A stretch of 64,000 nt of DNA from Paenibacillaceae bacterium (GCA_947460235.1 CANHGK010000014.1:1-64000); one strand, 5' to 3'; numbered from the stretch's first letter, positions 9,915-18,329 are shown. Notes: generated by a model from the letters alone, not told the origin. A program made the numbers and translations.

Positions 9915-10855
9915 AGCGGCTTATTTTAACTTTAGGTTGTGTTGTTGCGCTCGTAATTGCTTTCATCTATGCGAAGGATAATAATTTTTTTCGAAAAGTG
10001 AAAGAGAAGCCAGTACCACTTATTACCTTTGATATTCAGCAGAGTGTGTCGGTAGGCATCAAAACAAATAAAACAGACATCGTGTTGACTCGCACTTCTA
10101 AAGATCAACCGTGGACATTTGATCAACCTAAAGGGATTCCGGCTTCAAGTGATGCGGTTAATTATTGGTTGAGCGATTATGTAAGGCTCGAGAATATCGG
10201 AAAAGTATCAGATACAGACCAAGATTTAGCAACATTTGGGTTATTACGTCCAGTAGGTTCGTTTTATGTAGCGCTAAGTGATGGCACGAAACATACATTG
10301 TTATTGGGTGATGAGTTGCCTACGAGTACGGAAATGTATGCGAAATGGGCGGAACAACCTGGTATTTTTAAGATTGGTCCGAAAGATGCACATCGATTGG
10401 ACAAGTCGGTCTTTGATCTATCGGATAAAGCACCAGTGCATTTGAAGTTCGAACGTGTAACGAATGCATCGTTATCGTGGAGAGGCATTTCGTGGACAAT
10501 TCAAAAAACGAAAGATGCAAAAAGTGTGTTTGATACAAAATGGAAAGTGAATGATCAAACCAACGTCGAATATGTCGTGGCTGCGGAAATCATCGGTAAA
10601 GTAGCGTTCTTAAGTACGGCAGAATCACTAATTCCGATCGATCAGTATGAACCTAAGACTGCGCCTGATTTATCGTTTATGCTTACACAAGCAAATGCGG
10701 ATGGTTCAGAAAAAGATGTTAAATCATACACAGGTTACTCAGATGGTGAAGGTAATACGATCTTGCATGAAAAAGACGGAGCATTTTGGTATAAAATTAA
10801 AGATTATGCAATTAAAGATGCGGCAAACCAGCCGTTTCAAGGAATGACAGAATAA
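9911..10855 (+). CDS. DUF4340-domain membrane-anchored protein
   Basis: A 314-residue protein with a short N-terminal membrane anchor (about 3-20: LILTLGCVVALVIAFIY) and a long extracytoplasmic domain. Position and pattern (paired beta-rich repeats, WTF, GDELPTSTEMYAKW, KSVFDLSDK) fit the DUF4340 family that often follows GldG-like genes. The ATGA overlap with the GldG-like gene and GGAGGAG upstream support this start. The frame continues further upstream inside the GldG gene but is not used. The biochemical role is unknown; with GldG it probably forms the surface part of the exporter. Confidence 0.75.
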   Translation: MKRLILTLGCVVALVIAFIYAKDNNFFRKVKEKPVPLITFDIQQSVSVGIKTNKTDIVLTRTSKDQPWTFDQPKGIPASSDAVNYWLSDYVRLENIGKVSDTDQDLATFGLLRPVGSFYVALSDGTKHTLLLGDELPTSTEMYAKWAEQPGIFKIGPKDAHRLDKSVFDLSDKAPVHLKFERVTNASLSWRGISWTIQKTKDAKSVFDTKWKVNDQTNVEYVVAAEIIGKVAFLSTAESLIPIDQYEPKTAPDLSFMLTQANADGSEKDVKSYTGYSDGEGNTILHEKDGAFWYKIKDYAIKDAANQPFQGMTE

Positions 10856-10856
10856 C

Positions 10857-10906
10857 AAAAAATCACATTCGCGGGGTGTAAATTACACGCCTTGGATGTG
10901 ATTTTT
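10857..10906. terminator. Bidirectional terminator between the DUF4340 gene and tadA
   Basis: AAAATCACAT and ATGTGATTTT form the outer stem, with an inner GTGTA/TACAC stem. A-tract and T-tract flanks let it work for both converging genes. The right arm lies in the 3' end of tadA. Confidence 0.8.
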
Positions 10907-11365
10907 CTTTTTGTTCGCACGAAGCTGTTTGAAAAAATGAGTTAACAATGCGCTGCATTGTTCATGTAGAATTCCTTCTGTAACTTGTACGCGATGATTA
11001 AATCGCTGCTCATTCAAAATCGGAATTAAACTATGCACGCAGCCGGCTTTTGGATCACGTGCGCCATATACAACTCGATCGACACGAGACTGAATAAGTG
11101 CACCTGCGCACATCGGACAGGGCTCTAAAGTTACATATAGCGTACATCCGCTTAAGCGCCACGCTTGATTAAATATGCTTGCTTCTCGCATTGCGATCAT
11201 CTCTGCATGTGCAAGTGGATCAAATGTGGTTTCCCTAAGGTTATGTCCACGCCCAATGATCCAATCGTTATACACAACAACAGCACCGATCGGCACTTCG
11301 CCAATCCGTGCTGCCTTATTTGCTTCTAAAATCGCTTCAGTCATCCACAACTCATCTGAGATCAA
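10883..11365 (-). CDS. tadA: tRNA-specific adenosine deaminase
   Basis: Converts A34 to inosine in tRNA-Arg(ACG). The cytidine-deaminase fold is shown by the zinc/active-site motif HAE (in DPLAHAEMIAMREAS) and PCPMC (in LEPCPMCAGAL). The end of the protein is Lys/Asn rich. TTG 11365 has AGGTGG about 8 nt upstream. A GTG 12 nt further upstream overlaps that site. An internal ATG at codon 8 of this form also exists, so the start is not certain. The 5' end lies within a cluster of DnaA-box-like sequences. Confidence 0.92.
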   Translation of the reverse strand: MISDELWMTEAILEANKAARIGEVPIGAVVVYNDWIIGRGHNLRETTFDPLAHAEMIAMREASIFNQAWRLSGCTLYVTLEPCPMCAGALIQSRVDRVVYGARDPKAGCVHSLIPILNEQRFNHRVQVTEGILHEQCSALLTHFFKQLRANKKKNHIQGV

Positions 11366-11436
11366 CAACCAAACCACCTACTTGTCCACAGAACGCACAT
11401 TCGTTATGAACAACTTGTGCATAAATCTGTGGATAA
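11341..11436. promoter_or_regulatory. Cluster of DnaA-box-like sequences
   Basis: Against the 9-mer TTATNCACA there are two perfect boxes on the minus strand (TTATGCACA, 11416-11424; TTATCCACA, 11428-11436), spaced 12 bp. Three one-mismatch boxes lie on the plus strand (TCATCCACA 11341-11349; TTGTCCACA 11382-11390; TTATGAACA 11404-11412). They cover the tadA 5' end and the gap to the next gene. Such clusters can titrate DnaA or control promoters. The window is close to the origin by synteny, but no dnaA/dnaN is present here. Confidence 0.5.
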
Positions 11437-11466
11437 ACTGTATTGACATGTTAATAAGGAGCTGAA

Positions 11467-12045
11467 TTACTCAGCAATTTCATCGGAACCGATTAAACGT
11501 AATTGCTCACGTAAAATCAAACTACGTAATGTTCGAACATCTTCCTTGCCAAGTTCGCCAAAAGACGCACCATAACGTGTATCGCCATCTTCTTGTTCTT
11601 TCCGATGTTGAATTTGAAATGTTATCGAGAACGATTGGCCGCTCTCAGTTTGGAATGTCATTTGATAATTATTTAAAACTTCCATTGTACTGTTACCACA
11701 ACTAAATCCAATGCCGCGATGGCTAAAATCATGAATTCGTGCAGGCACCGGAGGTAACGTTGAACGAATGGATACCAAAGCATTTAAGTGTGTACCAATG
11801 CGAACTGTTCTTCTTTGATCGGAAAAAACATCTTTTTGTTTGTAAGGTGTTAATAAATAAGCAAAAGAACCGTTAATTGCAAGGACACGCAAGTAAACTT
11901 CTTTCCCATAAAAAATACACAATAAATAATCGCCAACATTCACTCGATGAGCCTCGGCAATTGTGACTTGCATTAATTCTCCATTCAAATCGACGATGGA
12001 AGCCAGCTCGAACGATTCGTTGATTTTAATTTGTAATGTTTCCAT
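11467..12045 (-). CDS. PilZ-domain protein (YpfB/YcgR-like layout)
   Basis: A 192-residue cytosolic protein. The first about 85 residues resemble a YcgR-type N-terminal domain. A PilZ domain follows with RxxxR in the segment QRRTVR and DxSxxG in IHDFSHRG, then the usual YGASF strand near the end. In Bacillus, YpfA proteins of this layout brake the flagellar motor when c-di-GMP is high; that role is an inference here. The ATG chosen is preceded by GGGG about 8 nt upstream. The frame stays open for 57 more codons, but those residues look non-coding and cross the candidate promoter. No terminator separates it from tadA, so the two may be co-transcribed. Confidence 0.75.
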   Translation of the reverse strand: METLQIKINESFELASIVDLNGELMQVTIAEAHRVNVGDYLLCIFYGKEVYLRVLAINGSFAYLLTPYKQKDVFSDQRRTVRIGTHLNALVSIRSTLPPVPARIHDFSHRGIGFSCGNSTMEVLNNYQMTFQTESGQSFSITFQIQHRKEQEDGDTRYGASFGELGKEDVRTLRSLILREQLRLIGSDEIAE

Positions 12046-12096
12046 ATCAGGAACCCCATCCCTTTGAGGTAATTTTGCAAGACGTATAACATTTCT

Positions 12097-12125
12097 ATTA
12101 TAATCAACTTCTTTGAATATGACTA
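12097..12125 (-). promoter_or_regulatory. Possible promoter of the second PilZ gene
   Basis: On the minus strand, TAGTCA, 17 nt, then a perfect TATAAT (12097-12102). The -35 is weak. Location about 50 nt before the chosen start fits. Confidence 0.4.
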
Positions 12126-12176
12126 TAGCAACTCGAATCGAAAAACGAAATGAATTTATATTTTTGCTGTGCGAGA

Positions 12177-12205
12177 TTGGAACGAAGCTGGAAATACGGT
12201 ATACT
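12177..12205 (+). promoter_or_regulatory. Probable sigma-A promoter of ychF
   Basis: TTGGAA (12177-12182), 17 nt, TATACT (12200-12205), followed after about 20 nt by AAGGAG and the ychF ATG. Confidence 0.6.
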
Positions 12206-12238
12206 TTACAAAGCATATTATATTAAGGAGTGTCTGTC

Positions 12239-13339
12239 ATGCCTTTATCTTGTGGCATCGTTGGATTACCGAATGTTGGTAAATCCACATTGTTCAATGC
12301 AATCACCCAAGCGGGTGCTGAATCAGCGAACTACCCATTTTGTACGATTGATCCGAATGTTGGGATGGTCGAAGTGCCCGATCCGCGATTGAAAGGATTA
12401 GCTGCAATTGTGAATCCGAATAAAATTGTGCCAACGAACTTTGAATTTGTGGACATTGCCGGACTCGTCAAAGGTGCGAGTAAAGGCGAAGGTTTGGGAA
12501 ATCAGTTTCTCGCACACATTCGTGAAGTTGATGCGATTCTACAAGTCGTTCGGTGTTTCGTTGATGAAAACATAACACATGTTTCGGGCAAAGTGAATCC
12601 GCTTAGCGATATTGAGATCATCAATATGGAATTGATTTTGGCGGATATGGAATCCGTCGATAAGAAGATCGACCGCGTGCGTAAGCAATCCAAAGGTGGA
12701 GACAAGAAAGTATTGTTGGAACTTGAAGTGCTGGAGAAGCTTAAAATCGCATTGGAGAACGAACAAACGGCTCGCTCCGTGGAATTGACCGATGAAGAGC
12801 GGTTAGTCGTTCGTGATTTGCATTTGTTAACGATGAAACCCGTGTTATATGCTGCGAACGTTGCGGAATCCGAAGCAGCGAATGCAGAGGATAATCCACT
12901 TGTTAAGATCGTGCGTGAATTTGCAGCTAAAGAAGGAGCAAAAGTTGTTCCAATTAGTGCAAAGGTGGAATCTGAAATCGCAGAACTAGAAGGCGAAGAT
13001 AAAACAATGTTCCTAGAAGAGTTAGGCCTCGAACAATCGGGTCTAGATCGTTTAATCAATGCGGCCTATGAATTGCTTGGGTTACAAACCTATTTTACAG
13101 CAGGCGTTCAAGAAGTGCGTGCATGGACCATTCGTAATGGAACAAAAGCTCCACAAGCGGCAGGTGTCATTCATACAGATTTTGAGCGTGGGTTTATTCG
13201 AGCGGAAGTTGTTGGCTATGAAGCATTGGTCACCAGTGGTTCAATGGCCGCTGCACGTGACAAAGGATTATTGCGCTTAGAAGGCAAGGAATACGTTGTA
13301 AATGATGGCGACGTCATGCATTTCCGATTTAATGTGTAG
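12239..13339 (+). CDS. ychF: Redox/ribosome-associated ATPase YchF (OLA1 family)
   Basis: A 366-residue P-loop protein of the Obg-related family that prefers ATP to GTP and binds ribosomes. Seen: G1 loop GLPNVGKS near residue 8, switch region with TIDPNVG, G3 [10 protein letters not shown], a coiled-coil insert (about 125-205) and a C-terminal TGS domain ending with the usual [14 protein letters not shown] sits 8 nt before the ATG; a GTG nine bases upstream is less likely. It is transcribed from its own promoter as a single gene and closed by a strong terminator. Confidence 0.95.
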   Translation: MPLSCGIVGLPNVGKSTLFNAITQAGAESANYPFCTIDPNVGMVEVPDPRLKGLAAIVNPNKIVPTNFEFVDIAGLVKGASKGEGLGNQFLAHIREVDAILQVVRCFVDENITHVSGKVNPLSDIEIINMELILADMESVDKKIDRVRKQSKGGDKKVLLELEVLEKLKIALENEQTARSVELTDEERLVVRDLHLLTMKPVLYAANVAESEAANAEDNPLVKIVREFAAKEGAKVVPISAKVESEIAELEGEDKTMFLEELGLEQSGLDRLINAAYELLGLQTYFTAGVQEVRAWTIRNGTKAPQAAGVIHTDFERGFIRAEVVGYEALVTSGSMAAARDKGLLRLEGKEYVVNDGDVMHFRFNV

Positions 13340-13343
13340 GTAG

Positions 13344-13378
13344 AAAAAAGTCCTTGCTTCCATGCAAGGACTTTTTTT
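13344..13378. terminator. Strong bidirectional terminator after ychF
   Basis: AAAAAGTCCTTGC and GCAAGGACTTTTT are a perfect 13-bp inverted repeat with loop TTCCAT. A and T runs flank both sides and it serves the converging genes. Confidence 0.92.
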
Positions 13379-13778
13379 ATTGCGTTAAACTTAATGATTT
13401 TGAAATGGAATGGTGAACTTGTTTGATTTGAGTAAAATAATCATCAAGTTTTTTAATATTGTTGGAAAGTATTTGATTTTCTTCGGTGGTCAAAGCTATA
13501 AATTTTCGTTGCCATTCTTTTTGAACTAAATTGGTATAAGTAGTTAAACTTTCAGTAAAATTTTCGAAATTACGATCCATGCAAAATTCATTGTGTGAAC
13601 GATTTTGGTTTTGGATCCATCGTTGAATTTTTATGAGCGTATGTGGTTTAAGTGATTTTCCTTCCATCGCGTTGTACAAGGTTTGTGTACTTATTCCGAT
13701 TAACTTTGCACATTCGTTAATGGTTAATGAATGTTTTTCGCAGAAGGTACGAATGGTTAATTCATCAAGTTTTTTCAA
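13377..13778 (-). CDS. Small helix-turn-helix protein with helical C-terminal tail
   Basis: An AT-rich gene for a 133-residue protein I cannot assign to a named family. The N-terminal third has a Xre/MerR-like helix-turn-helix (LTINECAKLIGISTQTLYNA). The rest is rich in Lys, Asn, Gln and Glu and predicted mostly helical (KEWQRKFIALTTEENQIL). An ATG at 13793 contains GGAGG in its own second codon, so TTG 13778, 7 nt after that GGAGG, is the probable start. A promoter with an 11-bp-spaced direct repeat lies upstream. A second small HTH gene lies upstream on the same strand. It could be a DNA-binding regulator, for example of phage or plasmid origin; function unknown. Confidence 0.6.
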   Translation of the reverse strand: MKKLDELTIRTFCEKHSLTINECAKLIGISTQTLYNAMEGKSLKPHTLIKIQRWIQNQNRSHNEFCMDRNFENFTESLTTYTNLVQKEWQRKFIALTTEENQILSNNIKKLDDYFTQIKQVHHSISKSLSLTQ

Positions 13779-13813
13779 AAGCAACGCCTCCATATAAAAG
13801 TAATAATAAAGAA

Positions 13814-13844
13814 ATTATACAACGAAGTATAGGTTTTGTATAGG
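13814..13844 (-). promoter_or_regulatory. Promoter with direct-repeat candidate operator
   Basis: On the minus strand, TATACA (13837-13842), 17 nt, TATAAT (13814-13819). On the plus strand GTATAGG occurs twice (13827-13833 and 13838-13844), 11 bp apart, over the -35 and spacer. A related GTAGGG follows at 13851. One-turn spacing suits a dimeric or tandem regulator, perhaps one of the two HTH proteins. Confidence 0.45.
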
Positions 13845-13859
13845 TGTTCTGTAGGGAAT

Positions 13860-14180
13860 CTACGTTTTTTTGTATATGTTTTGTAGTATTTTTTCGATAT
13901 TATTAGTAACTTCTACCACTTCATTAACGGTGTTTCTGGTAACATTAAGCTTTTTTAAGTTATTGATCATCTGAAACTTCATTTTAATAAGCTCTTGTTT
14001 TTGGGATTTTTCATAACTAATAGTAAAATTAGTTATTTTTATTAATAATATATTTTTTCGTTTGGGGTTATCAATAATTTTTTTAAGCGAAGATGGCGAA
14101 ATCCGCACTCTTTTTGCAAGTTCATAATCAGACCATTGCTCGATTGCTTGTATAATAAGCATCTGTTCAATAAATTTCAC
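13860..14180 (-). CDS. Small helix-turn-helix protein
   Basis: A 106-residue, Lys/Asn/Ile-rich protein of unknown family. Residues 11-40 look like a helix-turn-helix (IEQWSDYELAKRVRISPSSL), followed by a helical tail (about 60-105) with repeated Asn/Val/Glu/Ile. The layout matches the next gene on this strand, suggesting a distantly related pair. The base composition is clearly AT richer than the flanking housekeeping genes. The start is uncertain: GTG 14180 overlaps an AAGGTG, and an internal ATG at codon 7 is possible. An imperfect palindrome lies upstream. Confidence 0.5.
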   Translation of the reverse strand: MKFIEQMLIIQAIEQWSDYELAKRVRISPSSLKKIIDNPKRKNILLIKITNFTISYEKSQKQELIKMKFQMINNLKKLNVTRNTVNEVVEVTNNIEKILQNIYKKT

Positions 14181-14202
14181 CTTAGCACATCCGTCTATGT
14201 GT

Positions 14203-14227
14203 AATATTTCTATACAATTTAGAATAT
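14203..14227. repeat. Imperfect palindrome upstream of the small HTH gene
   Basis: AATATTTCTA and TTTAGAATAT form an imperfect inverted repeat around TACAA. It contains CTATAC, the reverse complement of GTATAG found in the direct repeat upstream of the neighbouring HTH gene. It may be an operator. Confidence 0.3.
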
Positions 14228-14262
14228 CAGATTCTAAGTAGAAATAAAAACGGTTAAACTAA

Positions 14263-14300
14263 AATAAAAAAGACCGCCACCACTTGTAAGTGGAGCGGCC
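14263..14300 (-). terminator. Intrinsic terminator of ktrB
   Basis: On the minus strand GCCGCTCCACTT pairs with AAGTGGTGGCGGT (loop ACA, one bulge), followed by TTTTTTATTTT, just after the ktrB stop. Confidence 0.8.
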
Positions 14301-14317
14301 CAGACCAATATGAAGAA

Positions 14318-15661
14318 TTATCCGATAATGACGCGACCTTCTGGATACCGGATGACTTCGCGCTCATTATTGATTTTAAGTGCGAATGCGAGTGTTAGCG
14401 GACCTAGTCGACCTATGAACATCATAAACATGATCAAAATTTTACCGACAATCGTTAATTGTGTCGTTAATCCCATGGTCAGTCCAACGGTCGCAAACGC
14501 AGAGGTGACTTCAAACAATACCATTAAGAAAGAGTGCCGTTCGGTCGTACACAATATCATTGTGACGGTGACAACGAGGAATAAACATATCAAAGTCAAG
14601 GTAATGGCCTTCAAAATACGTTCTGTTGCAAGTCGGTATCGGAAGAATACGATATTCTGTTTACCTTGTGACATTGCAATTGTGGCACCAAAAAGTGTTG
14701 CGAATGTTGTTGTCTTAATTCCGCCGCCCGTAGATCCTGGGGAAGCACCAATAAACATTAAGATGACAATAAAAAACTGTGTGGCTTGTCGTAAACTTCC
14801 AATATCCAGCGTGTTTGCACCCGCTGTACGCGGTGTTATTGATTGGAATAATGCAGACAAAAATTTACCTTGAAAGTCAAGTCCGGCCATCGTCTTGGTG
14901 TTCGTATATTCAAAGATCAGAATAACAATTGTACCAATTGCGATCAGTAAACCGGTCGTTGTAAGAACAACTTTCGTATGTAGGGAAAGGCGTTTTTTGT
15001 TCCGATATTCAATTAAGTCTGACATAACGAAAAATCCAATACCACCAAGCACAATCAATGAACACGTCGTCAAATTGATTGCCCAATCTCCAACATAATT
15101 TGTAAGACTTACGTATCCGCCCATAATGTCAAAACCAGCATTATTGAACATAGATACGGCATGGAAAACGCCGAAATAAATTGCTTTTTCAAACGGCATA
15201 TCAAATGAAAAACGTGCCGAATACAAAATGGCACCGACACCTTCGATTGCAAAGGAATAAAAAATGACTTTGCGGACCAATCCGACGACGCCTTCGATGT
15301 CGAGCTGGTTTAATGCTTCCTGAAGGACAAGGCGTTCTTTTAATGTGATTTTTCGTTTAAATACGAAGGCAAACAATGATGCCATGGACATAAACCCGAG
15401 TCCACCAATTTGAATAAGTAGCATGATGACGATTTGGCCGAATAAATTCCAGTGTGTGCCGGTGTCGACGACGACAAGTCCAGTTACGCAGGTAGCGGAC
15501 GTCGCGGTAAACAATGCGTCAACAAAAGGGGTATACATTCCATCTTGCGAAGCAATTGGTAGCATTAAAAGAAATCCGCCAAAGAAAATAATCGCTCCAA
15601 ACCCGAGCACTAAAATTTGTGCCGGTGATAGCGAGGGTAGTTTAAGATTCAGGAAATTCAT
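14318..15661 (-). CDS. ktrB: Potassium uptake membrane subunit (KtrB/TrkH family)
   Basis: A 447-residue integral membrane protein of the Trk/Ktr/HKT superfamily, made of four repeated M1-P-M2 units. Visible marks are SATCVTGLVV (first selectivity-filter region), NNAGFDIMG (second), SITPRTAGANTLD (third) and FATVGLTMGLT (fourth). It should import K+ with sodium coupling when bound to a cytosolic KtrA-type RCK gate. No ktrA is adjacent, so the partner is elsewhere. GGAGGTG 6 nt before the ATG fixes the start; upstream extension of the frame is non-coding. It is divergent from gyrA. Confidence 0.92.
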   Translation of the reverse strand: MNFLNLKLPSLSPAQILVLGFGAIIFFGGFLLMLPIASQDGMYTPFVDALFTATSATCVTGLVVVDTGTHWNLFGQIVIMLLIQIGGLGFMSMASLFAFVFKRKITLKERLVLQEALNQLDIEGVVGLVRKVIFYSFAIEGVGAILYSARFSFDMPFEKAIYFGVFHAVSMFNNAGFDIMGGYVSLTNYVGDWAINLTTCSLIVLGGIGFFVMSDLIEYRNKKRLSLHTKVVLTTTGLLIAIGTIVILIFEYTNTKTMAGLDFQGKFLSALFQSITPRTAGANTLDIGSLRQATQFFIVILMFIGASPGSTGGGIKTTTFATLFGATIAMSQGKQNIVFFRYRLATERILKAITLTLICLFLVVTVTMILCTTERHSFLMVLFEVTSAFATVGLTMGLTTQLTIVGKILIMFMMFIGRLGPLTLAFALKINNEREVIRYPEGRVIIG

Positions 15662-15720
15662 TAGGCACCTCCAATGGGAAAAAGTATACTCCTTTTTACA
15701 ATTAAATAAAAGGGAATTCA

Positions 15721-15749
15721 TTGTCGGAATGAGATGAAAAAGGTATAAT
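15721..15749 (+). promoter_or_regulatory. Sigma-A promoter of gyrA
   Basis: TTGTCG (15721-15726), 17 nt, TATAAT (15744-15749), about 49 nt before the gyrA ATG. It shows that gyrA has its own promoter here. Confidence 0.75.
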
Positions 15750-15797
15750 AAAATGTGGATTTCTTTCACGAAAAGCCGCAACAATTGGAGGATTCAG

Positions 15798-18314
15798 ATG
15801 TCGGAACAGGTCTTGGAACAAATTCGCGAAATAGATATTGGATCTGAGATGCGTAACTCCTTTATGGATTATGCGATGAGCGTTATCGTAAGTCGCGCGT
15901 TGCCTGATGTGCGTGACGGGTTGAAGCCGGTTCACCGGCGAATTCTTTTTGCAATGTCCGAATTGGGCATGTCTCCTGACAAACCATATAAGAAGTCTGC
16001 CCGGATCGTCGGGGAAGTTATTGGTAAGTATCATCCGCATGGCGACTCAGCGGTTTATGAGACGATGGTTCGGATGGCACAGGATTTTTCATATCGGTAT
16101 ATGCTTGTAGATGGTCACGGAAACTTTGGATCGGTTGATGGCGATGCTGCGGCAGCGATGCGTTATACAGAGGCGAAACTTTCCAAGATCTCAATGGAAT
16201 TATTGCGTGATATCGGTAAAGATACAATTGATTTCATTCCGAACTACGACGGCGAAGAGCATGAACCGACGGTTATGCCGTCACGTTTTCCGCATTTGCT
16301 TGTGAATGGTAGTTCAGGAATCGCGGTTGGTATGGCGACGAATATTCCCCCGCATCACTTAGGCGAGGTAATTGATGGCGTCATTCGTATGATTGACCAG
16401 CCGGATGTAACGTCAGCTGAATTGATGCAAATTATCAAAGGTCCTGATTTCCCGACGGGCGGAATTATCATGGGCAGCAGTGGGATTCGATCCGCGTATA
16501 TGACTGGCCGTGGTTCAGTTGTTGTTCGTGCCGTTGCTGAAATGGAAGAAGAGAATAACCGCACGAAAATTATTGTGACGGAGCTCCCATACCAAGTGAA
16601 CAAGGCGCGTTTAATTGAGAAAATTGCGGAACTTGTTCGCGAGAAAAAATTAGAAGGTATTACTGATCTTCGGGATGAGTCTGACCGTAATGGGATGCGG
16701 ATCGTAATTGAACTTCGCCGCGATGTGACGCCAAGCGTTGTGCTTAATAATCTTTACAAACAAACACAAATGCAAACATCCTTTGGTATCATTATGCTTG
16801 CACTTGTAAACGGCGAACCGCGCGTATTGACGTTATCTGACGTTTTGAAATACTATTTGCAGCACCAACAAGTTGTGATTCGTCGTCGTACCGAGTTTGA
16901 ATTGCGGAAAGCTCAAGCGCGTGCACATATTTTGGAAGGATTGCGGATCGCATTAGATCATTTGGATGCAGTCATCGCATTGATTCGTGCGTCGCAAACG
17001 ACAGAGGAAGCGCGCAATGGATTAATCACGCAGTTCCAATTGACGGAAATTCAAGCGCAAGCGATTCTCGAAATGCGTCTCCAACGTTTGACTGGTTTGG
17101 AGCGCGAGAAGATCGAGAATGAATACCGAGAGTTAATGACTTTAATCAATTATTTACAAGGTCTTTTGGCGGATGAATCGAAAATTCTCGAAGTCATTCG
17201 TACAGAGCTTTTGGAAATCAAAGATAAATTTGCGGACGAGCGCCGTACGGAAATCGGGTTAAGCGACGATTTGATCGAAGACGAAGACTTGATTCCAGTC
17301 GAAAACGTCGTCGTGACAATCACGCACACTGGTTACGTGAAGCGCATGCCGGTAACAACATATCGTTCCCAGCGTCGCGGTGGAAAAGGTATGATTGGGA
17401 TGGACATGAAAGATAATGATTATGTGGAGCATCTGATTACGACGAGCACGCATAATTATTTGCTAATGTTCACGAACAAAGGGAAGGCTTATCGACTTAA
17501 AGCATACGAAATTCCAGATTTGGGACGAACAGCTCGCGGCACGCCGATCATCAACTTGCTCCAAATTGAGCAGGGCGAGAAAATACGTGCGGTCATCCCA
17601 GTTCCGAACATGGAAGAAGGGAAATTCCTATTCTTCGCAACGAAAAAAGGAATCGTCAAACGGACCGAACTTTCCGAGTACTCAAACATTCGCCGCAGTG
17701 GATTGATTGCGATCAATTTGCGCGAAGATGATGATTTGATTAAAGTACTACAAACGGAAGGTCAACATGAAGTGATCATGGGAACGCGATTGGGAATGTC
17801 GATTCGATTCGAAGAAACCGATGCACGTGACATGGGTCGTGGTGCGACTGGGGTAAAAGGAATAGATCTTGATGATGAAGATGAAGTCATTGACGTCGAC
17901 GTTGTATCACCTGATGACGACGTATTAATTGTAACTGAAAAAGGGTATGGTAAACGGACTCCTGTTTCGGAATATCGCGTTCAGACTCGTGGGGGTAAAG
18001 GTGTTAAAACGATTCAAGTGACATCGAAAAACGGATCACTTGCTGGTTTGAAACTTGTAAACGAGGATCATGATTTGATTATTATTACGACCGATGGACA
18101 AGTCATTCGGACACCGATCGAACATATTTCTCAAGTTGGACGAAATACGCAGGGTGTTCGTTTGATTAATTTGCGAGACGAAGACGCGGTTTCGACCGTG
18201 ACGCTTGTCATGCGCGAAGAAGACGAAGAGGAAGAACTCGAAGCATTGGAAAATGTGGAGGGCGAGGAAGTCGTAATTGAGGTAGTTGATCGTCCAGAAG
18301 GTACTGAAGAGTAA
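15798..18314 (+). CDS. gyrA: DNA gyrase subunit A
   Basis: The breakage-reunion subunit of gyrase, which with GyrB adds negative supercoils using ATP. The 838-residue protein shows the catalytic Tyr123 in [10 protein letters not shown] and the quinolone-binding region [12 protein letters not shown] with the sensitive-type Ser84 and Glu88. The GyrA-box QRRGGKG at the start of the beta-pinwheel domain defines it as gyrase rather than topo IV. The tail is very acidic ([18 protein letters not shown]). ATG 15798 has GGAGG about 7 nt upstream. gyrB is not adjacent, unlike in Bacillus subtilis. Confidence 0.97.
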   Translation: MSEQVLEQIREIDIGSEMRNSFMDYAMSVIVSRALPDVRDGLKPVHRRILFAMSELGMSPDKPYKKSARIVGEVIGKYHPHGDSAVYETMVRMAQDFSYRYMLVDGHGNFGSVDGDAAAAMRYTEAKLSKISMELLRDIGKDTIDFIPNYDGEEHEPTVMPSRFPHLLVNGSSGIAVGMATNIPPHHLGEVIDGVIRMIDQPDVTSAELMQIIKGPDFPTGGIIMGSSGIRSAYMTGRGSVVVRAVAEMEEENNRTKIIVTELPYQVNKARLIEKIAELVREKKLEGITDLRDESDRNGMRIVIELRRDVTPSVVLNNLYKQTQMQTSFGIIMLALVNGEPRVLTLSDVLKYYLQHQQVVIRRRTEFELRKAQARAHILEGLRIALDHLDAVIALIRASQTTEEARNGLITQFQLTEIQAQAILEMRLQRLTGLEREKIENEYRELMTLINYLQGLLADESKILEVIRTELLEIKDKFADERRTEIGLSDDLIEDEDLIPVENVVVTITHTGYVKRMPVTTYRSQRRGGKGMIGMDMKDNDYVEHLITTSTHNYLLMFTNKGKAYRLKAYEIPDLGRTARGTPIINLLQIEQGEKIRAVIPVPNMEEGKFLFFATKKGIVKRTELSEYSNIRRSGLIAINLREDDDLIKVLQTEGQHEVIMGTRLGMSIRFEETDARDMGRGATGVKGIDLDDEDEVIDVDVVSPDDDVLIVTEKGYGKRTPVSEYRVQTRGGKGVKTIQVTSKNGSLAGLKLVNEDHDLIIITTDGQVIRTPIEHISQVGRNTQGVRLINLRDEDAVSTVTLVMREEDEEEELEALENVEGEEVVIEVVDRPEGTEE

Positions 18315-18329
18315 ATAATGCATATGAAC

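Noticed and set aside
11341-11466. The DnaA-box cluster as oriC
   Set aside because: No dnaA or dnaN nearby and no clear AT-rich unwinding region; kept only as a DnaA-binding site candidate.
12046-12216. 57-codon extension of the second PilZ gene
   Set aside because: The residues look random and the segment contains the promoter candidate.
12502-13059. 185-codon minus-strand ORF in ychF
   Set aside because: Shadow of ychF, rich in Ser/Asn from the opposite reading of biased codons.
14310-14873. Long plus-strand ORF (187 codons) opposite ktrB
   Set aside because: It is antisense to a clear transporter gene; its composition and lack of a ribosome binding site mark it as a shadow.
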